Source: CBDDKZ01 sp965230415
Lineage (GTDB): Bacteria; Bacteroidota; Bacteroidia; Cytophagales; JAAEPT01
Assembly (NCBI GenBank): GCA_965230415.1
Contig: CBDDKZ010000005.1
Span: forward strand, 1,798,001-1,862,000
Length of the DNA: 64,000 nucleotides
Reading direction: 5' to 3'
In this document: piece by piece, positions 26,349 through 34,877 of the stretch
How the letters are laid out: every line of letters begins with the position of its first letter
Position numbering within the stretch: the stretch's first letter is position 1
Notes under the pieces: model-generated
Databases searched by the model: none
What the model was told of the DNA's origin: nothing
Seen by the model: the letters and a program-made list of their open reading frames with translations, nothing else
Made by a program: the position numbers and the translations under genes

Positions 26349-28136
26349 ATGGCAGAAGTAGCAAATAATACAATACAAGGAGGCTCGTTCCTTATTTCTG
26401 AAACAGAAGCAACATCAATTTTTACCCCCGAAGAATGGTCTGAAGAACAAAAGATGATGGCACAATCGTGTACCGATTTTTTGGCTGCCGAAGTGTGGCC
26501 GGTTCTTGATCGAATAGACAGTTTGGAAGAAGGACTTATGTCCTCTCTTATTGACAAAGCCGGTGAACTTGGTTTATTGTCTATTTCTCTTCCCGAAAAA
26601 TACGGAGGATTTGGAGGAGATTTTAATACTTCTCTGTTGACCACCGAGGTGTTGGGTGCGGGTCATTCTTTTGCTGTGGCATTGGCTGCACATACGGGAA
26701 TTGGTACCTTGCCAATTTTGTATTTCGGAAATGATGCACAAAAAGATAAGTACCTGCCCAAATTGGCAAGTGGGGAATGGAAGGCCAGCTATTGCCTTAC
26801 CGAACCTGGTTCAGGTTCGGATGCATTAGCAGCGAAGACGAAAGCTGTTCTTAGCGAAGATGGTAAACATTATGTGTTGAATGGCCAGAAGATGTGGATC
26901 ACCAATGCGGGCTTCGCAGATGTCTTTGTTGTGTTTGCTCAGATCGATGGCGATAAATTTACAGGGTTTATTGTAGAGAAAGGTTATGAAGGTTTGAGCC
27001 TGGGCAATGAAGAGCAAAAGATGGGAATCAAAGGATCTTCTACACGTCAGGTATTTTTGCAGGACGTTAAAGTACCGGTAGAAAATGTTTTGGGAGAAAT
27101 AGGGCGAGGTCATGAAATCGCTTTTAACATTCTCAACATTGGTAGAATAAAGTTGGCCGGAGCGGCTCTTGGAGCCGGAAAACGCGTAATCGCGCAATCG
27201 GTGCAATATGCGAACGAGCGCCAGCAGTTTAAAATGCCGATTGCAAACTTCGGCGCCATAAAACACAAATTGGCCGAGCAGGCCATTAAGGCATATGCAA
27301 CGGAAGCGGCCTTGTATCGTGCCGGACATGAAATAGGTAAAATGGAGCAACAACTTCATGCAGAAGGTAAACCCTATGAAGAGGCAATAGTAACCGCTGC
27401 CAGAGAGTTTGCCATTGAATGCGCAATCTTGAAAGTTGCCGGTTCGGAAATGCTTGACTTCGTTGTTGATGAAGGTGTACAAATACATGGTGGTTATGGT
27501 TTTTCGGCTGACTTTCCGATGGACCGTGCTTACCGCGATTCACGTATTAACAGAATCTTTGAAGGTACTAATGAAATAAATCGCATGCTCATTTTGGATA
27601 TGTATCTTAAAAGAGCCATGAAAGGTACCATAGACCTTATGGCTCCTGCAATGGCTGTACAAAAAGAATTGATGGCCATTCCGGATTTTGGTGAAGAAGA
27701 CACATCACTATTTGCTCCCGAGAAAAAAGTAATTACTAATATAAAGAAGGTCGCGCTAATGGTTGCCGGTGCCGCTGCACAAAAATACATGCAGAAGCTG
27801 GCCCATGAACAGGAGATAGTGATGAATGTGGCAGACATTGTTATCGATCTTTATACGGCTGAATCGGCCATTTTGAGAGCCGAGAAAAAAGCACAAACCG
27901 TAGGTGAAGATGCAGCGTCGCTACAAATTCAAATGGCAAAAGTTCATTTGTATGATACAGTAGATAAAGTAAATAAATCAGGTAAAGATGCCATTATAGC
28001 ATTTGCAGAAGGAGATGAGCTGCGAATGATGCTGCTGGGATTAAAACGCTTTACAAAGATGGAGCCTTTTAACACCAAAGAAGCCCGACGAGCAGTCGCA
28101 GACAAGATGATTGCCGAAAATGATTTTATCATCTGA
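26349..28136 (+). CDS. fadE: Acyl-CoA dehydrogenase (FadE, B. subtilis type)
   Basis: 595 residues, longer than short-chain acyl-CoA dehydrogenases and close to B. subtilis FadE. It has the FAD-binding stretches YCLTEPGSGSDALAAKT and WITNAGFADVFVVF, and the catalytic Glu in RIFEGTNEINRM (about E405). A C-terminal helical extension (about 440-595) is typical of the long-chain branch. It performs the first, FAD-dependent step of beta-oxidation; electrons would go to ETF, which is not encoded here. The operon ends 12 bp after the stop with a strong terminator. Confidence 0.95.
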   Translation: MAEVANNTIQGGSFLISETEATSIFTPEEWSEEQKMMAQSCTDFLAAEVWPVLDRIDSLEEGLMSSLIDKAGELGLLSISLPEKYGGFGGDFNTSLLTTEVLGAGHSFAVALAAHTGIGTLPILYFGNDAQKDKYLPKLASGEWKASYCLTEPGSGSDALAAKTKAVLSEDGKHYVLNGQKMWITNAGFADVFVVFAQIDGDKFTGFIVEKGYEGLSLGNEEQKMGIKGSSTRQVFLQDVKVPVENVLGEIGRGHEIAFNILNIGRIKLAGAALGAGKRVIAQSVQYANERQQFKMPIANFGAIKHKLAEQAIKAYATEAALYRAGHEIGKMEQQLHAEGKPYEEAIVTAAREFAIECAILKVAGSEMLDFVVDEGVQIHGGYGFSADFPMDRAYRDSRINRIFEGTNEINRMLILDMYLKRAMKGTIDLMAPAMAVQKELMAIPDFGEEDTSLFAPEKKVITNIKKVALMVAGAAAQKYMQKLAHEQEIVMNVADIVIDLYTAESAILRAEKKAQTVGEDAASLQIQMAKVHLYDTVDKVNKSGKDAIIAFAEGDELRMMLLGLKRFTKMEPFNTKEARRAVADKMIAENDFII

Positions 28137-28148
28137 TTTTGAAATTTG

Positions 28149-28179
28149 AACCGCTAAGATTTTTCTTAGCGGTTTTTTT
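28149..28179 (+). terminator. Strong terminator of the fad operon
   Basis: A perfect 10-bp stem (AACCGCTAAG / CTTAGCGGTT) with a 6-nt loop, followed by seven T residues, 12 bp after the fadE stop. Confidence 0.9.
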
Positions 28180-28316
28180 ATCGCTTCAGGAATTGACAAA
28201 AAATATGCTTATTTTTCCACCTGAGAATACCTTTTATTAGAGATTAACCATTTTATTTAAACTGCGTATACTACACTCATGTTTAATCTTTTTAAACAAC
28301 TTAATTAATTATAATA

Positions 28317-29834
28317 ATGTCATTAAATATTATAACCAAGCAACGAATTTGGCTTGCAGGCCTTTTACCGGCCTTGTTTTTGTACTCATGTGGTGACAAG
28401 CCGGCAGAACACGTTAAAAATATTCCTGGCGATGCCGATATGGTTTTTGCTATTAATATTGGCGAAATCAAAAGTAAAACTACAGACCTCGATAAGGTCT
28501 TTGAGTTTTTAAGCGGAGATCTGGATGAAGACACAAAAAAAATCATGGAATCCGGTGTTGATTTATCGGGTATAGCTTATGCATTTGTAGATGTAAATAC
28601 CGAGGCAGGTAAAAATACAGAAAATTACATCGCTGCAATATTTCAATTATCCGATCCGGGTAAGTTTGCCAATACTATGAAAGAAGAAGGTTATGGTATT
28701 GAAGAAGGTGCTACAAGTTATGCTGTAAAAGACGATGAGCCACATGTCTTATTAGGTTGGAATGAAGCACTGGCTGTATTATATATTAAAGAAGGTGCTA
28801 CTACCGATGAGATTAAACCACTCTTAGATGGTGTTCTGGCAGGAGGAGCAGAAAATGCGCTTTATAATACAAACGCAAACTTTAAGGAAGTAATAGCTAA
28901 AAAAGCAGATCTTAACATATGGGCAGATTACGGTAATTTAATGGAGTCTGCCGAAGAAGGAATGAATAGCCCGGAAATAGAAGAATTAACTAATATCGTA
29001 GATTTGAGCGATTCTTATTACGGGGTACAGGTAAATTTTGAGAAAGGCGAGATCGTAGCAGATGCTGAGTTTTACGGTAATGATTCTTATAACGAAAAGT
29101 TTGGAAATATTGTTAAAGACGGAACAGATTCAGGTGTGCTTTCAGAAGTACCGGGTGCAGAAAGCATTGGCTTATTGAGTTTGGCACTAAATGTAGATGC
29201 CGTTGTTACATTAGTTGATGCTTTGGGAGCAAAAGAGCAATTAAATGGTGCGCTAATGATGGCCGGAATGAAAGCCGAAGATCTTCCCAAAACACTAAAC
29301 GGTGACATTATACTATCTGTACTTAGAATGGAAGAACCTGCAAATATGATGCCTGACGGTGACCTGGCACTTGTGATTGGATTGAATGATAAAACAAAAA
29401 TTGAAAACTTATTGACGCAAGCTACAGGCATGGGTGCTGTTCAGGAAGAAGACGATCATTATGTTGTTGCGGCTGCTCCGGTACCTGTACATTTGTATTT
29501 GAAAGATAATGCACTCATAGCGGTTGGTTTTCAGGAATTTGCCCAGAAATACAAAGATGGAAGTGCTGGTAACCTGGGCGGTGAAGGCAAAGAAGTTTCA
29601 GCGAAAAGTGGAATAGGACTCTTTCTGGACTTTAGTAAGCTACCGGAATTTATTAAAGAGGAAATGGACAAAGATGGTGGTGCAGCTATTAAAGAAATGC
29701 AATCATTTAAATTGACAATGAACAAGGGAGGTAATGGTGCAAAAATGAATGCTGTTGTGAAGTTAAACAATAGCGAAGAAAATAGCATTATTGTTCTTTC
29801 TAAGATGGCCAAAGAAATGGATGGCGCCATGTAA
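28317..29834 (+). CDS. DUF4836-like lipoprotein
   Basis: 505 residues. A lipoprotein signal ends in LYSC (C25), followed by a region starting PAEHVKNIPGDADMVFAIN, which resembles DUF4836 proteins of Bacteroidota. Alternating alpha/beta segments of about 100 residues recur (IAAIFQLSDPGKFANTMKEE, LALVIGLNDKTKIENLLTQA), suggesting an internal duplication. No known function or catalytic motif. It is a single gene with its own terminator. Confidence 0.8.
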   Translation: MSLNIITKQRIWLAGLLPALFLYSCGDKPAEHVKNIPGDADMVFAINIGEIKSKTTDLDKVFEFLSGDLDEDTKKIMESGVDLSGIAYAFVDVNTEAGKNTENYIAAIFQLSDPGKFANTMKEEGYGIEEGATSYAVKDDEPHVLLGWNEALAVLYIKEGATTDEIKPLLDGVLAGGAENALYNTNANFKEVIAKKADLNIWADYGNLMESAEEGMNSPEIEELTNIVDLSDSYYGVQVNFEKGEIVADAEFYGNDSYNEKFGNIVKDGTDSGVLSEVPGAESIGLLSLALNVDAVVTLVDALGAKEQLNGALMMAGMKAEDLPKTLNGDIILSVLRMEEPANMMPDGDLALVIGLNDKTKIENLLTQATGMGAVQEEDDHYVVAAAPVPVHLYLKDNALIAVGFQEFAQKYKDGSAGNLGGEGKEVSAKSGIGLFLDFSKLPEFIKEEMDKDGGAAIKEMQSFKLTMNKGGNGAKMNAVVKLNNSEENSIIVLSKMAKEMDGAM

Positions 29835-29863
29835 TGAATGAAATTAAGTTATTGAAAAGAATG

Positions 29864-29890
29864 AAAGGGGGCTTTTAGCCCCTTTTTTTA
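29864..29890 (+). terminator. Rho-independent terminator after the DUF4836-like gene
   Basis: A GGGGC/GCCCC stem with an A-rich left flank (TTTTA loop) and a run of seven T residues, 30 bp downstream of the stop. It also overlaps the last codons of the in-frame extension of the next minus-strand gene. Confidence 0.8.
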
Positions 29891-29968
29891 TGCTAATTTT
29901 TCAAAAATATCGTTAGGACTCCCGACGCTGGTAAAAGTACCTCGCTCAAATAAATCAACAAAGCGCTC

Positions 29969-30424
29969 TCAATCTTCTGGCCAGAGAATGGTGTTGTTAT
30001 CCTCCGCATACTTCGGAAACAGGGTGATAGAATCAACAATGCCATCTTGTATCCAAATCGAAAGCCCCAGCAATTCGGAAGAGTAGTCCTTGGAATCTAC
30101 ATCATCATATTCATCTTCGAGTTCCAGATCCGGAACAATGTCTTTTGCCTTTTCGAGGAACTTCTTTTCACTAACCCCTATTAGCTCTACTCCTTCCAGC
30201 AAAAAATCAGGAGCATACAAAGTTATAGTGCCAAGAAGATAATCATCGTCTGATGAAAAAATGAAGGCACAGCCTTCTTCATCATATAAAAGTGTATGAC
30301 TCTTGCTTCCGTCTTCATGTTCGTCGACCACTTCCTCTACATCGATACCCATCTCGTCGATAATGTCGTCTTTGCTCATGCCAAACCTAATGTCGTCAAA
30401 TCCGGTAAAAGGAATAATTTCCAT
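29969..30424 (-). CDS. Acidic hypothetical protein
   Basis: 151 residues from ATG 30424 (TTG 30430 is an alternative). Very acidic, no signal peptide. The N-terminus IPFTGFDDIRFGMSKDDIID and the aspartate-rich middle recall small immunity-type proteins associated with polymorphic toxins, but no toxin gene is next to it, so this is only a resemblance. The TGA stop is followed in the same frame by 26 more sense codons (29888-29968) that read like a natural C-terminus. Confidence 0.6.
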   Translation of the reverse strand: MEIIPFTGFDDIRFGMSKDDIIDEMGIDVEEVVDEHEDGSKSHTLLYDEEGCAFIFSSDDDYLLGTITLYAPDFLLEGVELIGVSEKKFLEKAKDIVPDLELEDEYDDVDSKDYSSELLGLSIWIQDGIVDSITLFPKYAEDNNTILWPED

Positions 30425-30526
30425 TTTCAATCCTGTTTTAATCGCAAACTACAAAAAATTCTACGAATAGAGCTAGCCGTCATCGAGGAATATTTACTAT
30501 CTTGATATGATAAAAATTATGTTAAA

Positions 30527-30820
30527 ATGATTGAAATATTAGCGATAGTTGCTCTGAGTAGGCGCATAAAGAAAATAGTAACTGCAAAAGGGCTCAAGCC
30601 TGGAAAATACATAGGAATTTTGGTCGCTCTATGGATAGGAATGGAAGTGCTGGGTTTTTTGATTGGTGGCGCGCTATTTGGTGAAAGCTTATTGATTGTC
30701 GTATTTGGCCTGGCAGGTGCGGCAATAGGGGGATTATTGGCATTTCAGATTGCAAATAATGCGAAAGGCGAAAACATTGCTATAGACGAGTTTGGCACTG
30801 ATATGGAAAATAATGACTAA
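30527..30820 (+). CDS. Small membrane protein
   Basis: 97 residues with two clear hydrophobic segments (IGILVALWIGMEVLGFLIGG, about 35-54, and LLIVVFGLAGAAIGGLLAF, about 60-78) separated by a short loop, and a Lys/Arg-rich N-terminal segment that would stay in the cytoplasm. The C-terminal tail is acidic and soluble. No family assigned. Its end overlaps or abuts the reductase gene start region, so the two may be cotranscribed. Confidence 0.6.
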   Translation: MIEILAIVALSRRIKKIVTAKGLKPGKYIGILVALWIGMEVLGFLIGGALFGESLLIVVFGLAGAAIGGLLAFQIANNAKGENIAIDEFGTDMENND

Positions 30821-30833
30821 AAAACGCGCTCTC

Positions 30834-31367
30834 ATGAAACCTGAAATTCAATTATATATAGCGATGTCGATAGATGGTTATATCGCAAAAGAAAATGATT
30901 CGTTGGACTGGCTGCATGAATTACCCAATCCGAACGACGAAGATTATGGTTACCACCAGTTTTTAAAAGATGTCGATGTAGTGGTTATGGGGCGCACTAC
31001 CTACGAACAAATTCTGAGTTTTGATGTGCCATGGCCTTATAGCGATTGCCAATGTTTTGTATTTACAAGGGCTTCTGATTACAAAGTTGAAACAGCGAAC
31101 ACACAGGTGTTGAATGAATTATCTGCCCAAAACCTGGAGTTGCTAAAAACATCGGCCACAAAGAACATATGGGTTGTAGGTGGTGGTGTCTTACAATCGG
31201 CATTTTTAGATCAGCAAGCTATCGACCGCATGTACATTTGTGTGATACCTGTGGTGTTAGGTCGTGGTAAAGCTCTTTTTGGAGCGGTTGCCAAAGACAC
31301 GCACTTCAAACTGGTGGGAAGTACAAGTTATGACAATGGCGCAGTAATGCTGCATTATGCCCGATAG
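30834..31367 (+). CDS. Dihydrofolate-reductase-like (RibD C-terminal fold) protein
   Basis: 177 residues from ATG 30834. In-frame upstream starts exist at 30792 (TTG) and 30813 (ATG), but 30834 gives the typical N-terminus PEIQLYIAMSIDGYIAKEND of this family. VVMGRTTYEQIL and NIWVVGGGVLQSAFL are the NADPH-binding motifs of the RibD C-terminal/DHFR fold. Small members of this family are NADPH-dependent reductases of unknown substrate. It starts 14 bp after the upstream small membrane-protein gene stops. Confidence 0.85.
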   Translation: MKPEIQLYIAMSIDGYIAKENDSLDWLHELPNPNDEDYGYHQFLKDVDVVVMGRTTYEQILSFDVPWPYSDCQCFVFTRASDYKVETANTQVLNELSAQNLELLKTSATKNIWVVGGGVLQSAFLDQQAIDRMYICVIPVVLGRGKALFGAVAKDTHFKLVGSTSYDNGAVMLHYAR

Positions 31368-31510
31368 CTGTTGCCGTTTAAAACTACTTTTTTATGCTAT
31401 TAATTTGCTCTTTTTTGGAAGCAACAAAGACAATGATTGCAAACGCGCATTAAAATTGATAATAATACTAAGAAAATGTTTTAAAATTGAACTTATAAAT
31501 AATTTTTAGG

Positions 31511-31524
31511 GTTGTATATACAAC
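31511..31524. promoter_or_regulatory. MarR operator palindrome, copy 1
   Basis: GTTGTATATACAAC is a perfect 14-bp palindrome, 8 bp before the ATG of the MarR gene at 31533. An identical copy lies at 31959-31972 in front of the next gene. Confidence 0.75.
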
Positions 31525-31532
31525 TAACACTT

Positions 31533-31943
31533 ATGAAATACCAATATCAGGAATGTATTGGCTCTCGTGTAAGAGCTCTGTCCAGGAAAATAGACCGTAT
31601 TTACCGGAAACACCTTGCAAATTCAGGTGTAACAGAGAACCAGCTCAGCATTATGATGGCACTTCATGAAACCGGTCTTATCGAACAAAAGCAAATAAGT
31701 GAATTATTGAGTCTTGAAAAGTCTTCGCTGAGTAGAAATTTAGTAAGACTTGTACAATGTGCTTATGTAAAAAAGACAGGTGAAGTAAACAGGCCTGTTA
31801 TCCAACTCACAGATTTGGGGCTCAAGAAAGTACAAGAACTAACACCCCATTGGGAAAATGCAATGAACGAAATAAATGTGCTAATGACCGATAAAGACAA
31901 AGCGGCATTTGATCGTTTCGAAAAGAGTATATCGAAATTATAA
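31533..31943 (+). CDS. MarR-family transcriptional regulator
   Basis: 136 residues from ATG 31533; a TTG at 31512 would put the operator inside the gene and is rejected. It has the MarR winged-helix: EQKQISELLSLEKSSLSRNL recognition helix region (about 52-73), followed by LVQCAYVKKTGEVNRPVIQL. Identical palindromes lie upstream of this gene and upstream of the alpha/beta-hydrolase gene that follows, so it likely represses both. The inducer is unknown, possibly a substrate of the hydrolase. Confidence 0.9.
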   Translation: MKYQYQECIGSRVRALSRKIDRIYRKHLANSGVTENQLSIMMALHETGLIEQKQISELLSLEKSSLSRNLVRLVQCAYVKKTGEVNRPVIQLTDLGLKKVQELTPHWENAMNEINVLMTDKDKAAFDRFEKSISKL

Positions 31944-31958
31944 AATTTTAGATCATAA

Positions 31959-31972
31959 GTTGTATATACAAC
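31959..31972. promoter_or_regulatory. MarR operator palindrome, copy 2
   Basis: The same 14-bp palindrome GTTGTATATACAAC, 15 bp after the MarR stop and 15 bp before the ATG of the hydrolase gene. Confidence 0.75.
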
Positions 31973-31987
31973 ACAAACTTTAGTAAT

Positions 31988-32986
31988 ATGAATCCACAAA
32001 CGAAAATCTCACCACTAAAACCTAAAGCCAACGAATGGTTCTTATCAGGCGAAAGAATGCTTTTCGACCTTGTTGAAAATGTGATTGGCACAAAGGCTGA
32101 AAGCAGCCCAAATAGGGACCAACTACATGTTTGGAACAAAACCGTAAATAAGCCATTAACAAATGACATACAGTGGACCACAATGATGCCTGGTTTTCCT
32201 GACGGTTCTTTTGGTTGGGCTGCTACAGAACACTATTTGTCGCATTCTTATCACTCACCTCGTTTGTACGTTGAATATGTAGGTATGGGTGATTCAGACA
32301 AACCCAATGATTACAAATACAGTGTCATGGAGCGTGCCGATATGATCGAAGCCCTTTGGGAACACCACACGATCAAATCTACGGTTTTGGTGACCTTTGA
32401 TTTTTCCTCTCTGGTTGCATTGGAACTTTTAAGCAGGCAGATAGAACTGGAAAAAAAGGGAAAAACACCTTTCACTAAAATTCGAAAGGTACTTTTTATC
32501 AATGGCGGTCTGTTTGCCGACTCACATTCCCATCCAATAATGACGACCCCTTTACTAAAAACAGCATTTGGTAAGGCAGGCGCCAAAATGGCTCAGCGAT
32601 CTGGTTTTTTATTTAATATGATGATGAAGGATCTTTGGTCTAAGAAGTATGCGGTGACCAAAGAAGAGCTCGCTCAAATTCATGAAGCTATTGGCAATAG
32701 AAACGGAACAGTATTTATGAGTAATGCTGCAGGATTTGTTGATGAACACAAGCAAAATGCAGCACGCTGGGATTTGGAACGTATATTTCAAGCTACTTTT
32801 CCTCAGGTTTCTTACATCGTTGCGGGAAGTGCACAAGATCAATTTGAACCCAGGCAGGTATTAAAGGCCAGGGCCCTTTTAGAGAAGCACGGCTTAGCTA
32901 TTGTAATGTACCCCGGAGGCCATATGACCACTTCCGAGCATCCGGATTTAATAGCTGATACCATCAAAACATTAGCGGCATTGTAG
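31988..32986 (+). CDS. Alpha/beta-hydrolase, haloalkane-dehalogenase-like, atypical
   Basis: 332 residues without signal peptide. The strand pattern fits the alpha/beta-hydrolase fold: TTMMPGFPDGSFGWAAT near the oxyanion region, YVGMGDSDKPNDYKYS, the nucleophile elbow VLVTFDFSSLVALELL with Asp where serine hydrolases have Ser, and a C-terminal His in MYPGGHMTTSEHP. Asp in the elbow is the haloalkane dehalogenase/epoxide hydrolase pattern, but HGN and the Trp after the Asp are missing, so dehalogenase activity is uncertain. The MarR gene and its palindrome upstream suggest inducible expression. Confidence 0.75.
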   Translation: MNPQTKISPLKPKANEWFLSGERMLFDLVENVIGTKAESSPNRDQLHVWNKTVNKPLTNDIQWTTMMPGFPDGSFGWAATEHYLSHSYHSPRLYVEYVGMGDSDKPNDYKYSVMERADMIEALWEHHTIKSTVLVTFDFSSLVALELLSRQIELEKKGKTPFTKIRKVLFINGGLFADSHSHPIMTTPLLKTAFGKAGAKMAQRSGFLFNMMMKDLWSKKYAVTKEELAQIHEAIGNRNGTVFMSNAAGFVDEHKQNAARWDLERIFQATFPQVSYIVAGSAQDQFEPRQVLKARALLEKHGLAIVMYPGGHMTTSEHPDLIADTIKTLAAL

Positions 32987-33002
32987 TGAACCACTACAAT
33001 GC
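32978..33002. terminator. Hairpin spanning both convergent stop codons
   Basis: A perfect 11-bp inverted repeat, GCATTGTAGTG / CACTACAATGC, with a 3-nt AAC loop. It includes the TAG stop of the plus-strand hydrolase (32984-32986) and the TAG stop of the minus-strand gene (32994-32996). It can fold in RNA from either strand, but no T-run follows, so it may be a stabilising 3' end rather than a true terminator. Confidence 0.6.
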
Positions 33003-33716
33003 TTTCCCAAGAATTAAATGTGCACTTTTCAAGGCCTTATCCCGGATTGGGTAAAGCGCTTTCATTCGTGCATCAGTGCTCATTTTCTTGATTCCGTCCA
33101 TGGAATCGAAATAGAAGAGGTGTACTTTACTGGGCTTTTCGAAATTTCCCTGAACTACGGTAGGAACCAGGAATTTTTCAAAATGCGCCCCAAATCCGCT
33201 CATAATTTCGCAAGATTGCTCCAGGTAATTGTTGAAATTTGTGTGATGTTCTTCACCTTCTTTTATGGTGAGCAGTGTTACAGCATAGAATTTGTCCCGG
33301 TCGCCTATCTCTTGGGGCACTACAGAATGGGCATCCTTGGAAATAATCACAAGCAGATTTTCTAATGCAGGTGTTCTTAACGAATCAACCAGTTTTTGAT
33401 AGGCTGGATCTTCACTCATAGTGTAGAAGTCATTTTGGCTTTCGAATGAGCTAAAATGTATCTCGCTTGGCAATTTAATGTCACCCTTTACCAATTGCAT
33501 GGGTTTGATTATTTTTTCCTGTTTGCCATGATGTTTCGCATATAAGACAGCTACTTCATCCTTGAAAGCATCAAACTTTTTCTGTCCATTGTCTTTCAGG
33601 TAAAATAATACGGTGATATAAACTTTTTCTGTTGCCATAACATTGATGTTTGCCTGTGAAAAGGATCTTAATCCAAAACATCCTATCATTGTCATTGTTA
33701 AAATTAATCTAGTCAT
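32994..33716 (-). CDS. Secreted two-domain ferredoxin-like protein
   Basis: 240 residues with a signal peptide (cleavage near SFSQA, about 22). Two similar alpha/beta segments follow (about 30-135, YITVLFYLKDNGQKKFDAFK; and about 145-240, FYAVTLLTIKEGEEHHTNFN), each resembling dimeric alpha-beta barrel (DUF1330/EthD-like) domains. Its start overlaps the end of the haloalkane-dehalogenase-like gene by 8 bp, so the two are coupled. Substrate or partner is unknown; association with the hydrolase pathway is inferred from the overlap. Confidence 0.65.
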   Translation of the reverse strand: MTRLILTMTMIGCFGLRSFSQANINVMATEKVYITVLFYLKDNGQKKFDAFKDEVAVLYAKHHGKQEKIIKPMQLVKGDIKLPSEIHFSSFESQNDFYTMSEDPAYQKLVDSLRTPALENLLVIISKDAHSVVPQEIGDRDKFYAVTLLTIKEGEEHHTNFNNYLEQSCEIMSGFGAHFEKFLVPTVVQGNFEKPSKVHLFYFDSMDGIKKMSTDARMKALYPIRDKALKSAHLILGKAL

Positions 33717-34686
33717 ATTGAAGTGAATTAGAACTTAACCATTTTTCCATCGCTTTCCCAATTTCATGTGGATGATCTTCCTGAATGTAATGCTTTCCTT
33801 TTCCGACATATACTGATGTCAGGTTTTTGTAGGTCGATTCCAGACGTTCTACATCCTTTTTTTTGATGATCATGCCCGGTTTAACATATAATAAGAGTTT
33901 GGGAAATTGGGTATGAGCAAGCCAGTCTGAGTAAGCGCTCACGATTTCTTTATTTCGCTCAGGGCTATCGTTTATGGGAATTTCCTTAGGCCAGACTTCT
34001 ATAGGTTTTCTGCTTTCAACAGTGGGGAAGGGTGCGGAATAAAACGCTTTTTCTTCGGCGCTTAATTTTCTGCGTGTGCCTACTTTGAACAACACCGTAT
34101 TAATGAAGAAATTTTTCTCGGCGATCATCTTATGCCCTTTCTTTTCATGTCGAAAACGTTTAAAAAGCATACGTTCAAAAAATGAAGCTTCTTTCCAATA
34201 GATAGGTTTGGTAATAGCTTCCATAAAAACGATGCCCTTTATCAGTTCTTGGTTTCTAAAGGCATAGTTAAACCCCAGGCCAGAGCCCCAGTCGTGAATG
34301 ACCAGTACGATGTTTTTTAAGTTCTTCTCTTTGATGAAAGCGTCGAGGTATTTGATGTGATCCTGGAATGTATAGCCTATGTCCGGTTTTTCAGACTTGC
34401 CCATCCCAATAAGGTCGGGGGCTATGGCACGCCCGTGATTTTTTACATAAGGTATAATATTCCTCCACAGATAAGAAGATGTGGGGTTGCCATGAAGAAA
34501 AAGAAAAGTCAACTGATCGGGATTGTTTTTGTCTCCATATTCATCGATATAGTGCATTTTGGAACCATAAACTGAAATGTATTTTGATTCAAATGGAAAT
34601 TTTGGTGATATCTCTTGTGCCATGATGCTATAAGATGTACTTAAAATCGCCACAAAGAGTGCGATTAGATTTATACTATTTTTCAT
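33709..34686 (-). CDS. Secreted haloalkane-dehalogenase-like alpha/beta-hydrolase
   Basis: 325 residues from ATG 34686 (GTG 34710 in frame), with a signal peptide (LFVAILSTSYSIMAQ). It carries the diagnostic dehalogenase motifs: FLHGNPTSSYLWRNI (halide-binding Asn), APDLIGMGKSEKP, VIHDWGSGLGF (nucleophile Asp followed by Trp) and the base His in KGKHYIQEDHPHE. These enzymes hydrolyse carbon-halogen bonds of haloalkanes. Export of such an enzyme is unusual. The following gene overlaps by 8 bp; the neighbouring plus-strand gene 31988 encodes a second, atypical relative. Confidence 0.88.
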   Translation of the reverse strand: MKNSINLIALFVAILSTSYSIMAQEISPKFPFESKYISVYGSKMHYIDEYGDKNNPDQLTFLFLHGNPTSSYLWRNIIPYVKNHGRAIAPDLIGMGKSEKPDIGYTFQDHIKYLDAFIKEKNLKNIVLVIHDWGSGLGFNYAFRNQELIKGIVFMEAITKPIYWKEASFFERMLFKRFRHEKKGHKMIAEKNFFINTVLFKVGTRRKLSAEEKAFYSAPFPTVESRKPIEVWPKEIPINDSPERNKEIVSAYSDWLAHTQFPKLLLYVKPGMIIKKKDVERLESTYKNLTSVYVGKGKHYIQEDHPHEIGKAMEKWLSSNSLQYD

Positions 34687-34877
34687 ATACAAATCTACTT
34701 TACAATTCACGGAGGTCCTTCACTTCAAAGATCAAAAGGTGGTCATTTTGGCTCATGGGCTTTTTACAACTTAAAAGTCCTATGACTGGTAAGACGCTGT
34801 AGCATACATAAACAAAAGTGGATGAAAAGTTCCATTTCCAAACGACAACTCTTTATCGGGTGTGTTTTCAGTACGTT

